Assembly (NCBI GenBank): GCA_003497765.1
Contig: DNNY01000091.1
Span: 1 to 20,057, forward strand
Direction of reading: 5' to 3'
From: Oceanospirillaceae bacterium
Lineage (GTDB): Bacteria; Pseudomonadota; Gammaproteobacteria; Pseudomonadales; Balneatricaceae
DNA length: 20,057 bases
In this document: one piece after another, positions 14,196 through 20,057 of the stretch
Layout of the letters: each line of letters begins with the position of its first letter
Numbering within the stretch: the stretch's first letter is position 1
Notes under the pieces: generated by a model
The model's input: the letters and a program-made list of their open reading frames with translations, nothing else
What the model was told of the DNA's origin: nothing
Databases searched by the model: none
Made by a program: the position numbers and the translations under genes

Positions 14196-15425
14196 TTACT
14201 GTTCCCTAAGGTTAACGTCCTGAATTCGCGAACCTAGTGTCCAAATAGAATAGTCGCTATCCATTATAGTGACGGGTCTGTGCTTTGAGGTCAAAATTTT
14301 TGTGAAAAAGAAGCCAATAATATCGTCTACTTCATCTTGTTTTAACACTTTGGTGACGCCTCCTGTTAGTACTATGGACTTAACAGCAGTGAGCTTAAGG
14401 TTGATATAGGCTTCCCGATAGTGAGACATTTTGCAGAGCACTAAAAAGATAGCTAGCTGCATCAAAATACGGGTGGCCTTATCACTTTGCTCCTCAAAGA
14501 TATTCTCTGTGACCCCAAGGTGCATTAGCAGTTCGTAGACAAATTCGTTATTTTTGGCGTCAAAGATCAAAGATTCCCGGGATTTATATACCCCCAGCTT
14601 TTTAAATACCAAACGGTCAAATTCGTTATTGGTGACTATATTCTCTTCAACCAAATCTTTGGAGTAGTGAATATCAGTAGTAGCACCACCAATATCCAAG
14701 AGAATAAAGGGGTTAACTACTGAATAACTAGCATCAATCAGGGGTAAAGTCTGGTTAACAATATAGGGCGTGGAGAAAATCTGATTACTACTAATCTGGT
14801 AAAGGTCTTTAATATCTTCCTTGCCCATAATATCTTGTTGATAGAGGTTGGTAAGGTAAGCTTTAAGATCTTCTTCAACGATATGCAAACGATCATCAAT
14901 AATATTGGGCAGAATAACTAATTCTGGCAATTGTGCTTTGGCATTAGCGGCATCAAGTTCATTACCCACATAAACAATATTGGAATAATTTACATTGTGT
15001 AGATATTCATATAAATCATCAGCAAAAGCGTCACCCTTGCTATTAATACCACCAGCAATAATAACCACATCAATCAGGTCACTAGGCACTGTGGCCGAGT
15101 CGAGATCTTGATAAAGAATGGTATCGATAATATTAATGCCTGAATTAAAAGCAATATTGGTCGCATACTTCAGGGAAAAAGTATGGGTCAAACCTATTAT
15201 TAGGGTGCTTAGGCCACCATTAGCAGAAGAGCAAATAAACACATCATCATGGGCAAAAGCACTGATAGTATGACCACATTTATGCATCAAATCATCAAGA
15301 ATGGTTTGATTAAAGTTGCGAAAGTGTTGCTCAAGTTGCCGTCTTTCAGGAGCATCAGAGGTCACGCAGACTTTAAAATAAGTACTGCCGACATCGATTA
15401 ATAATTTATCGTTTTGGCTACTCAT
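14196..15425 (-). CDS. glmL: MutL/GlmL-type ASKHA ATPase, presumed glutamate mutase reactivator
   Basis: This 409-residue protein has the actin/Hsp70/sugar-kinase nucleotide-binding pattern. Phosphate-1 loop is IDVGSTYFK (10-18), a conserved SSANGGL segment is at 66-72, phosphate-2 is LLDIGGATTDIH (242-253) and the adenosine motif is TGGVTKV (354-360). MutL/GlmL proteins are encoded with glutamate mutase and other B12-dependent amino-acid mutases and are thought to exchange damaged cobalamin. At 409 residues it is somewhat shorter than the ~460 usual for clostridial GlmL. It overlaps glmE by four bases (ATGA) and is followed 11 bases later by the ligase gene. In clostridia the order is S-L-E; here it is S-E-L-ligase. 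Confidence 0.88.
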   Translation of the reverse strand: MSSQNDKLLIDVGSTYFKVCVTSDAPERRQLEQHFRNFNQTILDDLMHKCGHTISAFAHDDVFICSSANGGLSTLIIGLTHTFSLKYATNIAFNSGINIIDTILYQDLDSATVPSDLIDVVIIAGGINSKGDAFADDLYEYLHNVNYSNIVYVGNELDAANAKAQLPELVILPNIIDDRLHIVEEDLKAYLTNLYQQDIMGKEDIKDLYQISSNQIFSTPYIVNQTLPLIDASYSVVNPFILLDIGGATTDIHYSKDLVEENIVTNNEFDRLVFKKLGVYKSRESLIFDAKNNEFVYELLMHLGVTENIFEEQSDKATRILMQLAIFLVLCKMSHYREAYINLKLTAVKSIVLTGGVTKVLKQDEVDDIIGFFFTKILTSKHRPVTIMDSDYSIWTLGSRIQDVNLREQ

Positions 15426-16786
15426 TGCATAATCCCGATATCGTGAATAATGTCATTAACAATACTAGTGGTGTCTTTGCTTAGGTCACACTGTGCCTTT
15501 TCATAGTCGAAACAGTGATCAGGGATAGGTACTTTGCCTCGTTTGATTATGCGGATATTCTTGTTTTCATCGCGAATAGTAATCATTTGATTATGATTGA
15601 TGATATGCGGCGAGAAGGGCACATCGATAATGCCACTCTTAATACAGTTAAATACTTTACGCCAGAGGGTATCGGCGGGGTCATTAAATACTGCTTCCAT
15701 AATGGCTACGACTTCTGCCGTCAGAATATCTTCTTCTTGCTCATCGGTAATATCGGGCAAGCCGTTTAGGATCCGCAGGGAATATTGAGTATTGGCAACG
15801 GTCTCCGCATTGGCTTCCTTTGTTGGAATGCCAGCCGCTTCCTGATTGGTTTTGGTAATAATTTTATCGGCACGCACCATGGAGGCAATGACTGTAGCAA
15901 TACTGATTAACTGCTCAGCATAATTTGGATCCATAGGGAAAGCACCCATCCATTGGTGATAAACCAAGTGAATGCTGGCATCCCCACAGCCAATTTCTTC
16001 GGCATAATGGCGGGCTAATTTCTTTAGTACATGGCCAGTAACAATATCTTGCAACATAGAGCCTTGTTGGGCAAAGGACACAGAAAAGGATTTAACGCCT
16101 TCCTCAAGGGAGAGCAACATTTCCAGTAGCTGAATAACAATGGTAATGGCCGGTGGCACCAAAGTTGCCGTTAGCGGCCCAAAGGATTCTCGGTTAATGG
16201 GTTCATTAAGTTGTGAATAGTTAGCGCAAACCCGTTCGACATATTTCCAATACAAAAACGCCTTATCCAAAGGGAAGTTTTTGGAATAGGGTAGTAAATA
16301 GGTGATAGGGCCACCTTCAATATCAAAGATACCCGAAGCAATAGCTTGCTCAATTAATAACCGTGCATCAGGAGTGCCATGACGCAAACTCACCGGCTTA
16401 TTAAAGTGGGTAATCATATTCCGAGTGGTGCGATAACCATGGTTAACCAGTGGATAACCATTAAGCATATCAACATCATTTTCCTCACTTAGGCGCAGCA
16501 TGCGGGCAGCAGTTTTATAGTCATTAAGACGGGTATTAGAATCAATGGTGAGGGGCAGTACGTCCACATTGGCATTGACAAAAAACTCATATAAAGCAAA
16601 TTGTTTTTTGTAAGTTGGGAAGCCACCACGAGGCTGCACTAGCATTTTGTTGCTATGCTTAAAATGATGGGAGATAAACAGTTCTTTGTTGGCGTTTTTA
16701 ACAAACTCTTCAACTTCGGCAAAATCAAAGGACTCAACATATTGGTTGCCGAGGATAATTTCGCGTTCTTCCTGGAGCAAACTCAT
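15422..16786 (-). CDS. glmE: Glutamate mutase (methylaspartate mutase) catalytic subunit epsilon
   Basis: GlmE, with GlmS and adenosylcobalamin, interconverts L-glutamate and (2S,3S)-3-methylaspartate by a radical carbon-skeleton rearrangement. The 454-residue protein matches the clostridial TIM-barrel subunit along its whole length. The three substrate-binding arginines are in place: R53 (QPRGG), R86 (NTRLND) and R135 (RHGTPD), equivalent to R66, R100 and R149 of Clostridium cochlearium. E157 in IEGG matches E171. INRESFGPLT, YHQWMGAFP and IPTKEANAE are also conserved. This strongly supports glutamate itself, or a very close analogue, as substrate. Its start overlaps the glmS stop by four bases and its stop overlaps glmL by four. 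It is slightly shorter than the usual ~480 residues, mainly at the N-terminus. Confidence 0.94.
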   Translation of the reverse strand: MSLLQEEREIILGNQYVESFDFAEVEEFVKNANKELFISHHFKHSNKMLVQPRGGFPTYKKQFALYEFFVNANVDVLPLTIDSNTRLNDYKTAARMLRLSEENDVDMLNGYPLVNHGYRTTRNMITHFNKPVSLRHGTPDARLLIEQAIASGIFDIEGGPITYLLPYSKNFPLDKAFLYWKYVERVCANYSQLNEPINRESFGPLTATLVPPAITIVIQLLEMLLSLEEGVKSFSVSFAQQGSMLQDIVTGHVLKKLARHYAEEIGCGDASIHLVYHQWMGAFPMDPNYAEQLISIATVIASMVRADKIITKTNQEAAGIPTKEANAETVANTQYSLRILNGLPDITDEQEEDILTAEVVAIMEAVFNDPADTLWRKVFNCIKSGIIDVPFSPHIINHNQMITIRDENKNIRIIKRGKVPIPDHCFDYEKAQCDLSKDTTSIVNDIIHDIGIMQ

Positions 16787-17193
16787 GCTGATTTCTCTTT
16801 AATATAATCTGCCAACATATCCAGACCGGTATTGAGATCAATCTGGTGGCAGACCAGATCAAAACCATAACTTTTGTATTTGGGAATAATGTCTTCCGCC
16901 TTTCCAGCACCCACAGTCAGGTTGCCGCCAATCATCATGATTAACTTATCTAGACCTTTATATTCAGCTTTCAGGGCTTTTACTTCGCGGCCCCAGCCCT
17001 CGGCCTCACCATTAAGTGAAGAAATCAGCAGAATATCAGCATCGGTCTCAATCACAGCATCAAAGAATTCCTCTAGGTAAGTGTTAACCCCCAGATTAAA
17101 TACTTCGTAACCCCTCGCCTTTAGGGAGAGGTCTATAAGCCGATTAGCAACCACATGGATATCGTTACCAATGACGCCTGTTACTACCTTCAT
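16783..17193 (-). CDS. glmS: Glutamate mutase B12-binding subunit sigma
   Basis: GlmS is the small Rossmann-like subunit that holds adenosylcobalamin in base-off/His-on form. The 136-residue protein begins MKVVTGVIGNDIH; the histidine that coordinates cobalt is H13 with D11 beside it. The second motif SSL (58-60) and the GG of MMIGGNLTVG (89-90) are present. The first motif reads D-x-H-x-x-A rather than D-x-H-x-x-G (A16). I chose ATG 17193 instead of the in-frame GTG at 17226. The family starts at this point, and an extended -10 promoter (17229-17237) puts the transcript start close to that GTG. It is the first gene of the glmS-glmE-glmL-ligase operon and overlaps glmE by four bases. Confidence 0.92.
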   Translation of the reverse strand: MKVVTGVIGNDIHVVANRLIDLSLKARGYEVFNLGVNTYLEEFFDAVIETDADILLISSLNGEAEGWGREVKALKAEYKGLDKLIMMIGGNLTVGAGKAEDIIPKYKSYGFDLVCHQIDLNTGLDMLADYIKEKSA

Positions 17194-17228
17194 GGTTATG
17201 GCATGTCCAAACAAATCGAAAGGCACCG

Positions 17229-17237
17229 ATTATAGCA
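17229..17237 (-). promoter_or_regulatory. Extended -10 promoter of the glutamate mutase operon
   Basis: The minus strand reads TGCTATAAT, a perfect extended -10 element (TGnTATAAT). No good -35 box is seen at 16-18 bases, as is common for this class. Transcription would begin near 17222, about 29 bases before the glmS ATG. Confidence 0.65.
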
Positions 17238-17264
17238 AAATCCTATAAGAAAATTGGTATTTAA

Positions 17265-17273
17265 TGCTAGAAT
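17265..17273 (+). promoter_or_regulatory. Extended -10 promoter of the rraA-like gene
   Basis: The plus strand reads TGCTAGAAT, one base from the perfect extended -10. The -35 region is poor. It would start transcription near 17280, about 28 bases before the ATG, and it lies back to back with the glmS promoter. Confidence 0.5.
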
Positions 17274-17307
17274 ATTGCGCTTAAATTCAGCTAATAGGCC
17301 TATTTTT

Positions 17308-17787
17308 ATGACTTTTTTTACTGCAGACTTCTGTGATGAGTATAGTGACCAAGTTCAAGTGTTGGCTGCTGGCTATAATAATTATGGCGGCGCGCATAAA
17401 TGTGAGGGTGAAATTGTTACCGTTGCCTTGGATAAATATAACGGTGAACTGATTAAATTACTGCGCGATACAGACGGTACAGGTAAGGTTGTGGTCGTTG
17501 ATGTACAACAAGAATACTATGCGGTAGTGGGTGAAAAGCTGATGGAATTTGCCCAGCAAAATAACTTTGCTGGTATTGTGATTAATGGTTATGTGCGCGA
17601 TACGGAACAGATAACCGATGTGCCTGTAGGTCTTTATGCCATAGGCACATGTCCACGCAAATATATACCTACCACAGTAGGACAAACTCAAATTCCATTG
17701 TCCTTTGGTGGGGTCAGCTTTCAACCCGGTGATTATTTATATGCTGATAAAGATGGCATTATTGTTACTGCGCAGCCATTGGTCTAA
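17308..17787 (+). CDS. RraA-like protein (RraA / HMG-CHA aldolase fold), degenerate
   Basis: This 159-residue protein aligns end to end with RraA, the inhibitor of RNase E, whose family also includes 4-hydroxy-4-methyl-2-oxoglutarate aldolases. FCDEYSDQVQVL at the start, KVVVVD (60-65), GYVRDTEQI (94-102; the R and D match aldolase catalytic positions) and SFGGVSFQPGDYLYADKDGIIV (132-152) are family hallmarks. The glycine-rich DGGGS-x-RRAL segment of typical members is replaced by DVQQEYYAVV (65-74). So it may not act as a standard RraA. Length equals E. coli RraA (161). I chose ATG 17308 because it gives the family N-terminus and TAGG lies at 17295-17298. A second genuine rraA elsewhere in the genome would fit a diverged role here. 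Confidence 0.8.
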   Translation: MTFFTADFCDEYSDQVQVLAAGYNNYGGAHKCEGEIVTVALDKYNGELIKLLRDTDGTGKVVVVDVQQEYYAVVGEKLMEFAQQNNFAGIVINGYVRDTEQITDVPVGLYAIGTCPRKYIPTTVGQTQIPLSFGGVSFQPGDYLYADKDGIIVTAQPLV

Positions 17788-17825
17788 AAACCTCACTTGG
17801 TAACAAAAAAGCACGAGAATTAAAC

Positions 17826-19019
17826 ATGACCCAGCCATGGTTAGATAAGGACTATCTCCATACCCAGATTAGGGGGGTGCTAGACTTTTACCAACAATAT
17901 GGTGCCCGCCCAGAAGGTGGTTTTTATCAACAATTGGATGCCCAAGGACAGCATGCAGAAAATGATATTCACCATCTGGTAAGTAGTACCCGCATAGTGG
18001 TTAATTTTGCACGGGGTAAAATCCTCTTTGGTGATGCCGAATATACCCAACAGGTGCGTCATGGTTTAGCTTTTATTCGTGACCACCATCGTTGGCCTGA
18101 TGGCCGAGGATACCATTGGCTGCTAGCTGATGGTAAGCCAGAAGATAGTGATCAATACTGTTATGGTTATGCCTTTCTAATGCTGGCTTACGCCAATGCC
18201 CTTCAGGCAGGTGTGGAAGCAGCTGGGTCATGGCTGACAGAAACCTTTGATTTAATGGAAACCTACTTTTGGCAACCAAAAGATGGTTTATATGCCGATC
18301 AACTTAGTGCCGATCTAAAAACGCTAGATGACTATCGTGGTCAAAATGCCAATATGCATGCCTGTGAGGCACTGATTGCTGCCTATGAGGCAACCAAACA
18401 GGGTCATTATTTAGAGCGTGCCTTGGTATTGGCTGATAAAGTTGTGATTAGTAACACTCGCAGCACTGATGGCTTGCTGTGGGAACATTATGATCAGCAC
18501 TGGCAGCCAGACTGGGACTATAATCGGCAGGATCCCCAGAATTTATATAAGCCATGGGGCTATCAACCTGGCCACTTTACCGAATGGTCTAAGTTATTAT
18601 TAATGCTAAATGCCCATGCGCCACAGCCATGGCTAGTCGAACGTGCTAATAAATTGTTACAGTTGGCGTGGGAAAAGGCATGGGATGCCAACCATGGTGG
18701 CTTATTCTATGGTTTTGATCCGGATTATAAAATTTGTGATAGCCACAAATATTTTTGGGTACAGGCCGAAACCTTGGCCGCCCAAGCGTGGTTAATCAAT
18801 ACTACTCAGCACACAGATCTGCAAACACGATTTGATCAGCTTACAGCCTATATAGAAGAGCATTTTATCGTCCCCAACCAGACAATCTGGCACCGTCTGC
18901 TAAACCATAATAATCAGCCCTTAGACAATTGGATTGCCTTGCCTGGTGCTAAGTGCGATTACCATAATTTAGGTGCTTGTTATGATATTTTGCGCAGTCT
19001 GGATATTCACCAGAGATAA
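17826..19019 (+). CDS. N-acylglucosamine 2-epimerase / D-mannose isomerase family protein
   Basis: This 397-residue cytoplasmic (alpha/alpha)6-barrel enzyme belongs to the AGE superfamily, which isomerises or epimerises aldoses, N-acetylglucosamine or cellobiose. Family motifs appear in order: RIVVNFARG near 57, NMHACEALIAAYEAT (about 178-192), WGYQPGHFTEWSKLLL with the putative catalytic H250, GGLFYGFD, KYFWVQAE, and CDYHNLGACYDIL with H380. The two histidines correspond to the general acid/base pair (H248/H382 in the mammalian and cyanobacterial enzymes). The lack of a signal peptide and the ~400-residue length suit mannose isomerase or AGE; the exact sugar cannot be decided. It starts 38 bases after rraA and is likely cotranscribed. 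Confidence 0.88.
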   Translation: MTQPWLDKDYLHTQIRGVLDFYQQYGARPEGGFYQQLDAQGQHAENDIHHLVSSTRIVVNFARGKILFGDAEYTQQVRHGLAFIRDHHRWPDGRGYHWLLADGKPEDSDQYCYGYAFLMLAYANALQAGVEAAGSWLTETFDLMETYFWQPKDGLYADQLSADLKTLDDYRGQNANMHACEALIAAYEATKQGHYLERALVLADKVVISNTRSTDGLLWEHYDQHWQPDWDYNRQDPQNLYKPWGYQPGHFTEWSKLLLMLNAHAPQPWLVERANKLLQLAWEKAWDANHGGLFYGFDPDYKICDSHKYFWVQAETLAAQAWLINTTQHTDLQTRFDQLTAYIEEHFIVPNQTIWHRLLNHNNQPLDNWIALPGAKCDYHNLGACYDILRSLDIHQR

Positions 19020-19140
19020 TATACCCACCTTATGGACTTCAATAGAGGTTTAGTAATCATATCTTGCCATTGCAGTCTGTCCTTGTATAAGCCATTATTG
19101 GAGCCAATCAAGCCAATAAAATAACTTTTGGATATCCGTG

Positions 19141-20007
19141 ATGTCAGCTGGATTAAAGTTACATCTAGCCGTGCTGCTGTTTGGTGCTGCTGGTTTAATG
19201 GGTAAAGTGATTGCCATGCCTGCTACGCAACTGGTACTGGGACGCACCCTTATTGGCGCCTTGGCCCTAGCCTTGTTTATTGGTTTTTTTGCCAAACAAG
19301 AACACCGTTATGGGTGGTCACTTGTAGGGATGAGTAAATTAACCTTGCTGGTTGGCTCTGGCATTATGTTAGCCATCCATTGGTGGACATTTTTTTATGC
19401 CATACAGTTAGCTGGAGTAGGCATAGCTGTTGTTGGTTTTTCTGCCTTTCCTGTTTTTGTCACCTTACTAGAGGCACTGTTGCAAAAGCGCCAAGTCCAA
19501 CCTATGGATGCTCTGGTAACGGCCATCGTGGTAATTGGTTTGTGGTTAGTGGCGCCCTCCATAAGTTGGCAAAATGCCACCTTCCAAGGTTTAGCTTGGG
19601 GGGTTATATCAGGGGCTTTATTTGCTGTACTTGCTCTACTTAATAAATCCCTAGTGAGCGTATTTGGGGGGTTACATTTAGGTTTTGGGCAGCAAGCTAT
19701 AGCGGCTATTTGTTGTGGTTTATTGGTAGATTGGTCAGCCTTAAGGATCAGTGCTTATGACGGTGTGAACTTGCTCTTACTAGGGGTGTTATTGACGGCC
19801 GTTCCCCATGTGATGTTTATCAGTTGTTTGCGTCATATTAGGGCGCATATGGCTGCTATTGTGACAAGCCTAGAGCCAGTTTACGCTATTATTTTTGCTT
19901 GGTTATTATTAGCCGAACAACCCCCACTAAGCACCTTGCTCGGGGCGGGTATTATTCTGTTTGCTGTGGTGCTTGGCCACTGGTATCAAAATAGGGCAGC
20001 AGCCTAG
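19141..20007 (+). CDS. EamA/DMT-family transporter
   Basis: This 288-residue inner-membrane protein has about ten transmembrane helices in two EamA-type repeats. The first repeat begins LHLAVLLFGAAGLMGK and the second starts near WGVISGALFAVLALLNK (about 160-176). The late SLEPVYAIIFAWLLLAEQP segment with its conserved glutamate and proline is diagnostic of the drug/metabolite transporter superfamily, often exporters of amino acids or other metabolites. A GTG codon at 19138 directly precedes the ATG, and either could start translation; no strong ribosome binding site separates them. It lies 121 bases after the AGE-family gene on the same strand, without a visible terminator. Substrate unknown. 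Confidence 0.88.
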   Translation: MSAGLKLHLAVLLFGAAGLMGKVIAMPATQLVLGRTLIGALALALFIGFFAKQEHRYGWSLVGMSKLTLLVGSGIMLAIHWWTFFYAIQLAGVGIAVVGFSAFPVFVTLLEALLQKRQVQPMDALVTAIVVIGLWLVAPSISWQNATFQGLAWGVISGALFAVLALLNKSLVSVFGGLHLGFGQQAIAAICCGLLVDWSALRISAYDGVNLLLLGVLLTAVPHVMFISCLRHIRAHMAAIVTSLEPVYAIIFAWLLLAEQPPLSTLLGAGIILFAVVLGHWYQNRAAA

Positions 20008-20057
20008 TTTTAGTAGTTTTATAACCCCTTATTGGCGTTCCCACTTTAGCTATCGCT

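Noticed and set aside
12616..17193. A classical NRPS/PKS biosynthetic gene cluster
   Set aside because: No condensation domain, carrier protein, ketosynthase or thioesterase is seen in the window; only the mutase genes and one ligase support a biosynthetic role.
17194..17226. GTG start extending glmS by 11 residues
   Set aside because: The extension is not part of the family and would place the start codon at or before the predicted transcription start of the extended -10 promoter.
17194..17307. Cobalamin riboswitch before glmS
   Set aside because: Expected for a B12-dependent operon, but the leader is only about 30 bases, far too short for a riboswitch, and no B12-box was seen.

Overview
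The window looks like a moderately AT-rich gammaproteobacterial chromosome, probably from a marine or host-associated lineage; I cannot name a genus. The main evidence is the end of a recB gene overlapping recD in the enterobacterial/pseudomonad arrangement, together with a sigma-54 regulator and a Gram-negative ABC importer. Gene identities come from motifs and family resemblance read by eye; no database search was run.

Layout. (1) Positions 1-3169: the nuclease end of recB, cut by the left edge, and a complete recD, translationally coupled. (2) Positions 3182-5546, minus strand: an AcoR-type sigma-54 activator followed by a small NTF2/SnoaL-like protein. (3) Positions 5547-12515, plus strand: an apparent operon of a zinc alcohol dehydrogenase and a five-gene ABC importer (binding protein, two permeases, two different ATPases). 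Its upstream region has the full parts list of a sigma-54 promoter: a distal palindrome for the activator, a perfect IHF consensus site and a -24/-12 element with correct GG-N10-GC spacing. The paired ATPases resemble GlpS/GlpT of the rhizobial glycerol/polyol importer. I infer that the operon imports and oxidises an alcohol or polyol under control of the divergent activator. (4) Positions 12616-17193, minus strand: a tightly coupled four-gene operon encoding both subunits of adenosylcobalamin-dependent glutamate mutase (GlmS, GlmE), its MutL/GlmL-type partner and a divergent AMP-forming ligase. (5) Positions 17308-20007, plus strand: a degenerate RraA-like protein, an N-acylglucosamine 2-epimerase/mannose isomerase family enzyme and an EamA/DMT transporter.

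The most interesting part is region 4. Glutamate mutase is usually met with methylaspartate ammonia-lyase in glutamate fermentation, in the haloarchaeal methylaspartate cycle, or in antibiotic clusters. Here none of the follow-on catabolic genes is present and an adenylating enzyme is the last gene of the operon. This suggests that 3-methylaspartate, or a close analogue, is made as a building block and activated. The ligase has altered P-loop and A10-lysine positions, and GlmS has an altered B12-binding motif, so the pathway may be unusual.

No RNA genes, insertion sequences, CRISPR arrays or attachment sites were seen. The longest stretch without a gene is the 272-base regulator/adh intergenic region, described feature by feature below.
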